Source of the DNA: CAWJMN01 sp963844055
Lineage (GTDB): Bacteria > Planctomycetota > Planctomycetia > Pirellulales > Pirellulaceae
DNA: 64,000 nt
Assembly: GCA_963844055.1 (NCBI GenBank)
Contig: CAWJMN010000001.1
Span: forward strand, 2,294,001-2,358,000
Reading direction: 5' to 3'
In this document: positions 27,970 through 37,519 of the stretch, piece after piece
How positions within the stretch are numbered: position 1 is the first letter of the stretch
How the letters are laid out: each line of letters starts with the position of its first letter
Notes under the pieces: model-generated
The model's database searches: none
The model's input: the letters and a program-made list of their open reading frames with translations, nothing else
What the model was told of the DNA's origin: nothing
Made by a program: the position numbers and the translations under genes

Positions 27970-30900
27970 ATGAAAAGTCTGCCCGGTTACCAGAACCTGA
28001 TCGCCCTGGCAGTCATCTGTTTTTTGGGGGCAACTGGCTCTCTGGCGTTGTTGCACGCTCAAGAAGCTCCGCGTTATTCCGCCATGCTTTCCAATGGAGA
28101 GCGGATCACCGGTCAGGCGCTTGCCGATTGGCACGATGCCAACGCCAATCCCCGGCTCGATAGTCGTCCATTATTTGATCCGTCTAATCCGATGCGCTGG
28201 CTCATTGACCATGCGCAGCCGTCGCCGGTTCAGCCGGTCGCCTATATCGAAACGCACCTGGGTGATCGTTTGCCGGGGCGAGTGGTCGAATTTCATGGTG
28301 AAGATGAGTTCCTGTTTGAGGCGATGCCATCTCATGTAGTCATCGAACCAGCGGTTCCGTTTGAGCCGCCACAAAAGCCGGCCGGGCCAAGCGTCCGTGT
28401 TATTCAGTCCGCCATCAAGCGAATCGTTTGGCAACGCCGCGGCAAAACGCCCTACGTTCCGGGGCAAGTTCTATACCGCGATGGTCGTTCGTTAATTGGT
28501 CGAGCCATTCGTTTTGAGAATGGATATATCAACGTGCTGCTGGTCGAAGGACCGCAGCGCATCTCTTGGTCCGACATTGCAGAAGTTCATTTGCCAGAGG
28601 TCGACTTTTGGTCCGCCTACTGGGAAGAGCTGGCAGTCGTTGCTCCGAACATTGAGACTCGCCTGATTCAGGTCGAGACCAACGCAGGGCTTGTGGTGAC
28701 TACTTCGCTCGCGCGGACGCTTCGACATTTCAATGGCAATCCTCAAGACGCCAAAAGTTGGTTGCATGCGTTCCAGCCCGCTTGGAGCTTAGACCTGTTG
28801 TGGATTCCATCGCGCGACATCGCAGTTCGTCGCAGCTTTTTGCCAACCGAAGTTCCTCTTTCTCGTGTCCCTAGCACCAGTTTCAAAGCACGGTCGCTTC
28901 TTTCGGGAAGTGGTGGTAACACCAACGTCAATCAAAATGCTCTCGGTGGTCCGCTGCGAACTTCCAAAGAGTGGTACGGCTGGGGGCTGGGCACACAGGC
29001 CCAGTGCGAATTGGTTTACAACCTTCCTAAACAAGTAACGGCCTTTCGTTCTTTGATCAGCCTTGATCGTGTGGTGGGCCAAGGTGGATGTATTCGAGCG
29101 AGAGTCTTTTCAGGGGCCGGCAAAGACCTTCGCTGGGAAAGTCCTTTCCTTGTCGGGTCCGAAACCATTGCCGATACGGGAGTGATCCCATTCACCGGCG
29201 ACACCCCAGCAGCCCGCAAGCTAACTCTTCAAGTCGATGCGGCCCATGATGGCCGACCCGCCAATGCAGACCCGTTCGATATCCGTGACCATGCCGATTG
29301 GGGTGATCCAGTTCTGTCACTGGACCCAGTTCAAGTCAAACAAGAGATGTCGGCGCGTTTGTCGTCACGTTTCTTTGCTTGGAATGGGGCGAGTGTAAAG
29401 TTTACCGGCGAACCACTGCCGGCCGATTTTGTTCCCGAGGTCTTGTACGCCAAGCATGATCCAACGCCGTCGCCGGGCCGTCTGTTTACAACGATCGCTG
29501 GCAAAGGTCAGCCTCTACTCATCACCAAGCAGTTTCCTCTAAAGCCTTCGGATAACTGGCTAGTGATTTCGGCCGTGCGCCTCATGCATCGTGGCCCCGA
29601 GCCAAATCTTCGAGGTCTTTATTCAAGGCGCACCAGTCGCTGAAGGTAAGGTGCCACACATCCTCGGCAATCCCGACGAGAATCGGCCGCTGGCCATCTC
29701 CTTGGCCCCCTATCAGAAACAAGCGGCGGGCAAGCCAACCAGCATTACCGTCGAGATTCGCCAAGTGGGGGCCGCCGACTCAGCACCAGTCTTTTATCGT
29801 GGCATTTACTGCGCGCCGAGCTGCCGACGATCTATCGCGTTTTTGATGAGCCGACGGTTGCCATGCAACTTCCCAAGGGAAAGTCGCTGGATGTTGTTCG
29901 AGTGGAAGCGGCCAGCATCGTGCATGGTGACACGCACTCAGGCGATTCAGCCTTACGCGTCGCTCCCGACAAAACGCTGACGATCCAGTTTCCGAAGAAG
30001 ATCGCCATTCGCGAGTTGCCCAAATGGGGTGAGTACCGCTTCATCCGCTTTGCCTTTCGCAAAAAGGGAGAGGGACGGGTTTCGCTAGAAGTGCTTGGAA
30101 ACAGCCAGCGCGTTGAGGCTGCTCGGCTGGACGCCGGTAAAGGTGATCCGGTAGGGGGCAACGCGATTCGCTTTTGGCAAGAGAAGCTTCCCGACCAGTG
30201 GACCGTGCATTCGCGCGATCTCTATCAAGACTTCGGCGCGATGGACGTCGATGCCATTGCGCTCGGTTGCCCCGATGGTGAGTTTGTTTTGTTCGATCAC
30301 GTCTACCTTGCTCGCGGCTGGGAAGATTTCAATTTGATTCCTGGCGCACCCTCAGCCGAGCAAGCCAATGAAAAGGCTCGCACCGATCTAAGCAAAGCGA
30401 CAACCGAGCGTAACGCTCCTTCGGTGGTTGCGCTTCAATTGCCCAGCGGCCGATTTGCTGGCGGTGTGATCGTCCGTCGCGATGGAGAGATTTTGACGGC
30501 GGGGCATCTGCTAGGGGCAGTGGGACAAGAGACTAAAGTGCAATTGGCCGACGGAAAAGTTGTCACAGCGAAGACCCTTGGCATTTGTCGCGACTTAGAT
30601 CTTGGGATGTTAAAGATTGAGCCGCCCGGCGAATTTCCCGCAGCCAATGTTTATGATCGCAACGAAGTCGACATGCGTGAGCCCTTTGCCACGTTGCTGA
30701 TGCCGAATATGACCGACGCCAGCGCACGACCGCAGGTCAGCGTTACCTTCTTGCGGCAAAACTTTGGTAGCTTCGCTTGGTCTGAACTAGACCCGGCGGA
30801 ATGGTCGGCCGGCGGTGCTCTTCTCAATCGAGCGGGCCAGTTGGTTGGCATCCATGTGCGCCGTAGTCCGTTTGGCGGCGCAGTATTCACCCGGCTCAAC

Positions 30901-31221
30901 ACCCAGCTCCATAATCCCAGCTTTGAAAAGATGCGCCAGGGGCAGGTCTTTGGCGCCTGGCCCATCGGATCGGAGCCTGTGCTTGGCCTCGAAGTAAAGC
31001 GTGGCAAAGAGAAGGGCCTGCAAGTAACCAAGGTGTTGTCTGGCACTCCAGCAGCCGCAGGTGGAATTTCCGAAGGGGCGATTTTGATGAAGGCCGATGG
31101 TCAAATGCTTTCAACCCCGGACGATCTCGTCAAGATCCTCTGCCAAAAAAACGATGGCCAGGAAATCTCTCTCGACTTCGATCCTCCTCAAGAGAAGAAG
31201 ATCAAATTGGCGCCAAGGTAA
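27970..31221 (+). CDS. Large secreted NPCBM / trypsin-like / PDZ protein, two frame breaks in this sequence
   Basis: From ATG 27970 (signal peptide ending HAQEA) frame 0 stops at 29643. The next part (SQIFEVFIQGAPVAEGKV onward) is in the +1 frame, and a second change near 29821 (-1) leads to the last 450 residues, ending at 31221. The total is about 1083 residues. The N-terminal half contains an NPCBM-like carbohydrate-binding domain (KEWYGWGLGTQAQ at ~336). The C-terminal half is a trypsin-like fold with EILTAGHLLG (His) and DLDLGMLKI (Asp), but the serine loop reads WSAGGALL, with Ala where GNSGG has Ser. A PDZ domain ends the protein. It looks like an exported binding protein with an inactive protease. 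The missing G at 29821 and the extra base near 29584 could be sequence errors. Confidence 0.7.
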
Positions 31222-31275
31222 GGTGCCAACAGCGGTGAATTCAGGCGTCGTTAGGTGTTTGTTTTCAATTTCGCC

Positions 31276-31671
31276 ATGATTACAAAAGATCAGATGATTC
31301 CGCTGCTCCTAGAAGCATGCCCATCATTTCAGGCCGACGTTGACGCGCACCGCAGCGATTATGGTGAGGAGATTCCATACGTTCTACTCGGCGATTTTGT
31401 CCACCACTTGCTTTACCTTTTTCGGCAGCACCAGGCTGATAAGTTGCGTGCAGTGGCCCGCGTTATCGAACGTCTGCATGTCGAGGGGGACTCTTACGTT
31501 CGGGAGGCAGCCACGATTGGTTTGCTAGAGGGAATTCAAAACGTTTGGAGTAATCAGGGGGTCGAGCCAGAGGTGTTCGTTCCATATTTGCTTCCCATTA
31601 GCGCCAAGTGGTGGCAGAGTCTCAATGATTTTTGGGATGGCAAGATAAGGTTTGTTGGTGACGGGCTGTGA
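31276..31671 (+). CDS. DUF7674-like small protein (immunity-protein type)
   Basis: This 131-residue protein opens MITKDQMIPLLLEACPSF, which matches the DUF7674 family start that I associate with polymorphic-toxin immunity or similar helical proteins. The rest is acidic and helical (DKLRAVARVIERLHVEGDSYVREAATIGLLEGIQNV). The ATG 31276 is used; an upstream in-frame start at 31255 is open. It is coupled to the next gene by a GTGA overlap. The name is from memory of the family; function is inferred only. Confidence 0.65.
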   Translation: MITKDQMIPLLLEACPSFQADVDAHRSDYGEEIPYVLLGDFVHHLLYLFRQHQADKLRAVARVIERLHVEGDSYVREAATIGLLEGIQNVWSNQGVEPEVFVPYLLPISAKWWQSLNDFWDGKIRFVGDGL

Positions 31672-32024
31672 ATCGCGAGTTCGTCAACTTTGACCTGCTT
31701 TCTGACGCGAGTGAATATTTTGACTCGGGAATGATGCCATGGACTTTCTTGTCCTACCCGACCAGCCTCGCAGTTGATCGAGGACTGCCAGCAGATCTGG
31801 ACGTGTGGGAGCTAATTGGTCATTGGCAAAAGCGAGGTATTGCATTCGCAATCTGGATAGATGGAATGGGAAATGGCGTGACCTATTGTGCGTGCCGCAA
31901 AGAGGATATTCAAAGGCTGTCAGACGTGGTGCAAGAGCTCGAAGAGACGGGGGAAATTCAAAAAGGGTTTTGCTGTGAAGCAGCCGAACGGCTATATGCA
32001 AGTGCGAGCGGAAACTCCGCATGA
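31668..32024 (+). CDS. Small hypothetical protein coupled to the DUF7674-like gene
   Basis: This 118-residue protein starts at GTG 31668, which overlaps the previous stop by four bases. It is acidic and rich in aromatic residues (ELIGHWQKRGIAFAIWIDGMG) with no known domain. Tight coupling to the immunity-like gene suggests a shared role. It is one of several small orphans in this stretch. Confidence 0.55.
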   Translation: MNREFVNFDLLSDASEYFDSGMMPWTFLSYPTSLAVDRGLPADLDVWELIGHWQKRGIAFAIWIDGMGNGVTYCACRKEDIQRLSDVVQELEETGEIQKGFCCEAAERLYASASGNSA

Positions 32025-32190
32025 AACGCGAGACGGCAAGCATGTCTGCCAAAGGGGCGTGCCTTTACTACTCTTGTCCCCGGTGGTGGATGAAACATTG
32101 CGTCCGTTTTTCCATCCTTGGGTTCGATGACGTTTGGCACCGTGGTTTACCAATTAACGGATACCTCGATTGGGAAAAAAGGAAGGCAAC

Positions 32191-32550
32191 GTGCAACACA
32201 TAGAGCAATGGCTTTGTCGTGTCGCTGACGAGGCGAAGGCCGGGAATAAGGAGTACTGCGTACTTCTGGAGTCCGTGGCATTTCCTGATCGCTGGGTACA
32301 GTTGACTTGGGACTCGGTGAATGCGGCCTATCCGTACACGGATGAACCACTCGCCCGAATAAGGGCCGACGGCGTACCGACTTACCCGAATATGACTTTG
32401 TCCGAGTGGGAGTCGGAAAAGTACGCAACCTTCAAACACCCGCTAAAGCCACTAGCCGAGATCGCGGAATTTGTTTCCCAATACATCGAGGTAATCCTCG
32501 GCGTAAGCTCGGCCGAAGACGCTCTCTCTGTCGAAGAAGAGCAGTTGTAG
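32191..32550 (+). CDS. Small acidic hypothetical protein
   Basis: This 119-residue protein begins at GTG 32191, with GGAAGG immediately upstream; a TTG at 32170 is in frame. The sequence HIEQWLCRVADEAKAGNKEY and later PLAEIAEFVSQYIEVILGV are helical, and the overall charge is acidic, in keeping with a small immunity-type protein. No family is recognised. Confidence 0.55.
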   Translation: MQHIEQWLCRVADEAKAGNKEYCVLLESVAFPDRWVQLTWDSVNAAYPYTDEPLARIRADGVPTYPNMTLSEWESEKYATFKHPLKPLAEIAEFVSQYIEVILGVSSAEDALSVEEEQL

Positions 32551-32906
32551 CCCTCGCCCCATTGTTCCGCCGAAGTCGCTGGCAGGTCGGTCTGGGGAGG
32601 CCCGTAGTTTGCTGGATATATAGCTGGTTGAAAGCGATGCTTTAGGCGACACGTATTGGCTGCCTGATCCAGAAGGTAATGTTCTTTCACCCAAAAGTTG
32701 CGAACCGCTTTTGAGAAGGATAAATTCAGTAGATGAACAGGGCGGGTTGGCGGGACGAGAAATTCTGGCGATCCGTCGCAACTCTTCGCTCGGCCAAGCA
32801 GGTGGAGGTTCACAATCCCGTGGTCCGCTGCAAGCAAGACGCGTATTCCCCCCGCGATTTCGCAGACAAATAAAGCGTTATGCCAGAGAATAAGGAGTGC
32901 CTCACA
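32551..32906 (+). other. Gap with possible gene remnant
   Basis: About 350 bp. A short open stretch at 32636-32740 reads DALGDTYWLPDPEGNVLSPK in the plus direction without a good start, which looks protein-like. It could be the remains of another small gene of this cluster. No mobile-element ends are seen. Confidence 0.35.
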
Positions 32907-33368
32907 ATGCGACGTGTAATCGGTTATGTGATAGTTGCGATGGTCTGCGTTTGGCTTGGGATTTCAAACGGACTTGCTGATCCTCCACCACAGCAAGGTG
33001 CCCTTCGGCCAATGTCGATTAGTGATCTGGAACCGAAACTCGATGGCAACGAAGTCGCCATTAAATTTACTATCGCTGGGGTAGATGGAATCACTCAACG
33101 GGTAAATGAAGTACAAGCACCATCGTTTTTAATTGAGGCGGACTCCGGCAAACACAAAAATCGGCTTTCCGTGTGGGTTGAGGGAGAGCTTGCAAACGTC
33201 TTGGACCGATTGCAGATGTCAGCCTTTCAGGAAAATCAATTGAAGGTAGGGACAACCATTGTTGTGGCCGGACAGGTTCGCGTCGACAAGTTGGACTCGC
33301 ACGTGTATTTGCTTTCCGTCACAAAATGGAAGAACTTTCGTATTCTGCCATCAGAAGGAAAGAAATAG
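32907..33368 (+). CDS. Secreted hypothetical protein
   Basis: This is a 153-residue protein from ATG 32907, with AAGGAG about 9 bases upstream. The N-terminus is a signal peptide (MRRVIGYVIVAMVCVWLGIS...). The mature part is beta-rich (AIKFTIAGVDGITQRVNEVQ, and VVAGQVRVDKL near the C-terminus), in the style of an OB- or Ig-like fold. No family is assigned. The next gene is also exported and follows by 46 bp. Confidence 0.65.
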   Translation: MRRVIGYVIVAMVCVWLGISNGLADPPPQQGALRPMSISDLEPKLDGNEVAIKFTIAGVDGITQRVNEVQAPSFLIEADSGKHKNRLSVWVEGELANVLDRLQMSAFQENQLKVGTTIVVAGQVRVDKLDSHVYLLSVTKWKNFRILPSEGKK

Positions 33369-33414
33369 GCAAGCCGTCTGATATGCCGTAAGCAATCCAG
33401 AGAGGGTGTGTTTG

Positions 33415-33876
33415 ATGCGAATTTCAACAGGCATTTTGTCCGTGCTAACCCTTGGCTTGTTTTGTGGACTTGCGCACGCCGAAAAGCCGCTGATGTCCCG
33501 AGAGGACTTGCTGAAGACGGCGACAAATGTCGTCACGGGCAAGGTCCTCACCATCTATCAGCAGACGGAAGTGGAACGCGATTGGAAACGTACAAAGTAT
33601 GTTGCAGAAGTTCGTGTTGAAAACACGGAAAAGGGAGAGGGGGTGACTCCAGGGTCCTTGATCTACGTACGATACTGGCACCAGGAATGGAAAGGCAAAG
33701 GAAGTCCACCGCCGGGCACAAATGGACATGTCGACATCCCCAGTAAAAACGCCGCCGTGCGGGTGTACCTTGCTCGCAATAGCTACGACGGATTCGGTTT
33801 TGAAAATAAGGATGGGGGATTCAACGTGATTGGAACGAATGGGTTTGAAAGACTCCCGTCAAAACCTGGCAAGTAG
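33415..33876 (+). CDS. Secreted hypothetical protein
   Basis: This 153-residue protein starts at ATG 33415, with a signal peptide ending AHA-EKP. The mature part is beta-rich, with TNVVTGKVLTIYQQTEVERDW and GSLIYVRYWHQEWKGKG. It follows another small exported protein and may be co-transcribed with it. No known domain is recognised. Confidence 0.65.
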   Translation: MRISTGILSVLTLGLFCGLAHAEKPLMSREDLLKTATNVVTGKVLTIYQQTEVERDWKRTKYVAEVRVENTEKGEGVTPGSLIYVRYWHQEWKGKGSPPPGTNGHVDIPSKNAAVRVYLARNSYDGFGFENKDGGFNVIGTNGFERLPSKPGK

Positions 33877-33975
33877 TCCTCGCAAAAGAATGCCGTCACC
33901 ATAGGCCAAGTATGGCCAGATTAAAAAATTCATCCACGCCTTGGGCGACCTATTGTTGCCCGCATTGGACCTGAT

Positions 33976-34222
33976 ATGAACGCGTTTTCCGATTGGTTTC
34001 CGCCGCTTGCAGCAGGGATTACCTTTTTAACCCTTGGGCTTTGCAAGGTGTACGGCTGGAGGAAGGGAATTGTCGGTGGCGGCGGAAAGTCCGCAGCATG
34101 TAGATTGTCTGGCAGATGCCCTAGTTGGAGCACGCCTTTCAACATGGGCGTTCATTCTCCTCCTGCTTACTGTGGGAGCGGTGAATCTTGGTCTCTTTGC
34201 GGCAGCCATTTCCGCCCGATGA
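33976..34222 (+). CDS. Small two-TM membrane protein, frame break in this sequence
   Basis: From ATG 33976 frame 0 gives a hydrophobic helix (LAAGITFLTLGLCKVYGW), a glycine-rich turn and then CRLSGRCPSWSTPFNMG, after which the frame becomes nonsense. In the +1 frame the next residues are FILLLLTVGAVNLGLFAAAISAR followed by a stop at 34222. The joined 81-residue product has the two-helix layout of small planctomycete membrane proteins with a CxxCPxWS motif. The break lies near 34142-34150 and does not use the CTS-A-GCA context. Confidence 0.5.
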
Positions 34223-34386
34223 CGCAGGCACAAAATGCAGTGCAGCAGCGAAGCTCATCGCCTTCGCCGCTGCTGTGGCAGGATCTGGAAGTACCAGCGG
34301 AGTAGGTCGCTGCGCGCCAAGGGCTATGTTAGAATGTGCACGTGGTTTTTGGCGATCTGCTGGCGCTTGCTATTGAAGATGATGCT

Positions 34387-36355
34387 ATGAAGACATGGTT
34401 CACGCCTCGCTTGATGATTCTTTGGGTGCTGTTCGGGCTGCTAATTGGTAATGCTTCGGCGGCCGATTCGGTACTCAGCAAAGTAGAAGTGAAGGACTCC
34501 CCTTGGAACGGCTTTACAAAGCACTCGTTTCAGGTCGAGGGATATCATGCCTATGTGGTTTCGCCGCTGGTAGCAGCGCCCGGCAACCCTTGGATTTGGC
34601 GAACCTCTTTCCCCGATTTTCATGCAGAGATCGACCTCGAATTGGCGCGGTCGGGTTTCCATATTGGATATCTGGACGTTGTCGATCTGCTGGGGTCGGA
34701 CAAGGCGCTTGACCTGATGGATCGGTTCTATGATCAGGCCCGATTTCAATGGAATCTGGCTGAAAAGCCAGCGCTTGAGCCCTGTAGCCGCGGCGGCCTG
34801 CACGCCTATCGTTATGCCGCTCGGCATCCCGAGCGGATTGCTTGCATTTATGCCGATACGCCGGTGATGGACTTTAAGAGTTGGCCTCTGCAGGCGCAAA
34901 GAGAAGGCGGGCGAATGGCCCAAGATCCTCAAGTCGTACGGCTTTAAAGATGACGCGGAGGCGATGGCCTTCCAAGGGAATCCTGTCGATCAACTAGAAC
35001 CACTGGTGAAGGCTAAAATTCCCCAGCGGCATGTGGTATGCCTAGTCGACAAGGTGGTGCCGCCAGAAAACAACACGTTCGAGGCCGCTCGTCGCCAAAA
35101 GGCGATGGGGCTGGAAATGGAACTGGTGATTGTACCCCAGTCCGACCAGCTGGAAGGACATCATTTCCCGGTGCCAGAGGTGTTTGCTTCTGCGCGATTT
35201 GTGATGAAGCATGCCTCGGTCCTGCCGAAGCAAAAGGAATATTTTGATCTTCGTGATGGCGTTACCAATGCGTTTGCCAAGTTCTCTACCGAGAAGGTAG
35301 GGCGAGTTGCTTTCTTGGGGGGCTCGATCACGCATAGTTCTGGCTGGCGTGATGAGACGATTGCCTATTTGACGAAGCGCTTTCCAGAAACCAAGTTCGA
35401 TTTCATCTCGGCGGGAAATCCCTCTTGCGGATCGGTGCCCCATTCCTTTCGCTTGCAGCAAGATATCCTTGCCAAGGGGGAGCTTGATCTGCTGTTTGTA
35501 GAAGCGGCCGTCAACGATGGTTCGAACATCCTCGACAAAAATGCCTCCTCCAATGGAAAGCCTGAAGATTGCTTGCTGGGAATGGAAGGGGTTGTACGGC
35601 ATGTTCGTTTGGCCAGCCCTAAGACTGACATTGTGATGGTGCACTTTGTAATGCCATCATTCATGCAGGATTATCGCCAAGGGAAAACGCCTGAGGTGAT
35701 CGCTCAGCATGAAAAGGTGGCCCAGTATTACGGCGCTGCTTCATTGAACCTGGCACAAGAAGTGACCGAGCGGATCGATGCGAAGGAATTCACCTGGGAA
35801 GAGGACTTTCGTGATCTGCATCCTTCTCCATTTGGGCATCGCTTGTATGCCAATAGTATCGCTCGCTTGCTAGATGCCGGCCATGATGCGGCCAAGGGGA
35901 AAGCTGTGAAGGATCATGCTGTTCCACCAAAGCCGCTGGATGAGCGGAGCTTTTTCAAGGGGAGGTTTGGCGCGATTGAGACATCGCGAGACTTGAAGGA
36001 CTTTGCCATCGTCCCGCATTCGAAGTCGAGCTGGCCCGGCTATCCCAATATGCCTGCCCTAGAGGCTTCGAAGGCCGGTGCTGGATTCAGCTTCGATTTT
36101 GAAGGGACCGCTTGTGGATTGTTCATCTATGCCGGGCCCGATACCGGCGTCGTAGAATATCGTGTCGATGGCGGTGATTGGAAAGTTGTCGATACCTTCA
36201 CCGCATGGAGCGGTGGCAATACGCTGCCGTGGGCCGTCATGCTGGAACGGGAACTTAAGCCGGGCAAACATGCCGTGGATATTCGCCTATCCGAAAAGGT
36301 GAACGCCAACAGCAAGGGACCGGGTTTGAAAGTGATGTACTTGCTGCAGAACTAA
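34387..36355 (+). CDS. Alpha/beta-hydrolase plus SGNH/GDSL hydrolase fusion, frame break in this sequence
   Basis: This is an exported protein (signal peptide MKTWFTPRLMILWVLFGLLI) of about 655 residues. The first part is an alpha/beta-hydrolase-like domain with the nucleophile-elbow region CSRGGLHAYRYA and the strand CIYADTPVMDFKSWP. The second part is an SGNH domain with block I GGSITHSSG (catalytic Ser), block III VNDGSN and block V DLHPSPFGH (Asp and His). A beta-rich C-terminal domain follows. One extra base lies near 34890-34900; frame 0 stops at 34947 while the +1 frame continues (EWPKILKSYGF). Such fusions suggest deacetylation of complex polysaccharides. The break could be a sequencing error. 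Confidence 0.75.
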
Positions 36356-36466
36356 GGGCTTGGCCGGAAGGATTGCCCGGCGAGTCTGGGGGCGTGAATG
36401 GTGTCATTGTGATGAGGTGCGAGGTGCCCATCGGCCGCATTCGAGTTTGGCAAATTCCATTCATCA

Positions 36467-37519
36467 CTATCTCGACCGATCGGCCCTTTTTTTGTCATAG
36501 TAGTCATTAACGTGCAATACAAATGTTTTGCCAATTGCTGCACCAAGTCGAACTGGAACTGCATTCCCAATTAGCCTTCCCATAACATTGAAAACTACCT
36601 TTTCTCCCCTTGGTAGAAAGCGATAAGTCTTCGGAAACGTTTGGAGCATTGCGGCTTCACGCAGAGTGATAGCGCGATCCTGTTCGGGATGTCCGAATCT
36701 ACCGTTTCCATATCCGAAGCACTGGGTGGTTATCGTTGGTGCTTGGTCATCCCAGGTCATTCTACCATAGACACTAGGGTAGGTTTCGCCCGAATCTTCT
36801 CGATGGCAATAGGCACGAAGAGATTTTGGCCAATCACGCCAAGTTCCACCTGGGTGAGAAGCCCGAATACGTTTCAGATTGATCGGACTCAGCCTACATG
36901 CGTGGTGCATTGAGTCCTTCGGGTCCACCTCACCGGCCTCAAGCTTCGGAAGATTCGAAATAGTTGCTTTGACAGTAGGGCAACGAATCGATCGTGTTTT
37001 GCTCAGTTCGATCGGCCCCAAACGCGATGCAAGAAGAACCAGTCGCTTTCGAGTTTGAGGTACGCCAAAATCTCGACAATCAACTATTGAATACCAGATT
37101 GAGTATTCTTTAAGTACTGACAAGAAATCTGAAAAGACGCAATGCCATGTAAGCTGTGCAACATTTTCCATCGTGACTAGATCAGGCTTGGTCTCGCCTA
37201 TTATTCTTGCAAAATGGCGCACTAGCTCCCACTTGTCATCTGTTCTGTTTTTCCGGCTTGACCTACTATAAGTCGAAAACGGTTGACACGGGGCACAGCC
37301 GGCTAATAGTGATATCTGGTCTGAATTCCAATGTTTTCTAATATCTGTACCGGTCAACGTTGAAACGTCTTTGTTTAAGAATTTAGATCCGTTGTTTGTC
37401 TCGTAGGCAAATCGACACGCCTCATCAATATCGTAGCCTGCAACGACATTGACTCCTGCGCCTGCTAGGCCGTGGGTTAATCCACCTACGCCGCAAAACA
37501 AGTCCACACAAGATATCAC
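36467..37519 (-). CDS. DNA cytosine-5 methyltransferase
   Basis: This 350-residue enzyme has the standard C5-methylase motifs: I DLFCGVGGLTHGL, IV with catalytic Cys in APCQPFS, VI MENV, VIII QTRKRLVLLASR, IX-X including RLIGNAVPVRLG near the end. The start is GTG 37517-37519, with GGAGG 6 bases upstream, and it directly follows the stop of the restored HEPN frame (TAA-GTG). The gene is in an AT-richer stretch with a different codon style from its neighbours, which suggests transfer. The restricting partner in the same operon is probably the HEPN/DUF262 pair. Confidence 0.95.
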   Translation of the reverse strand: MISCVDLFCGVGGLTHGLAGAGVNVVAGYDIDEACRFAYETNNGSKFLNKDVSTLTGTDIRKHWNSDQISLLAGCAPCQPFSTYSRSSRKNRTDDKWELVRHFARIIGETKPDLVTMENVAQLTWHCVFSDFLSVLKEYSIWYSIVDCRDFGVPQTRKRLVLLASRLGPIELSKTRSIRCPTVKATISNLPKLEAGEVDPKDSMHHACRLSPINLKRIRASHPGGTWRDWPKSLRAYCHREDSGETYPSVYGRMTWDDQAPTITTQCFGYGNGRFGHPEQDRAITLREAAMLQTFPKTYRFLPRGEKVVFNVMGRLIGNAVPVRLGAAIGKTFVLHVNDYYDKKRADRSR

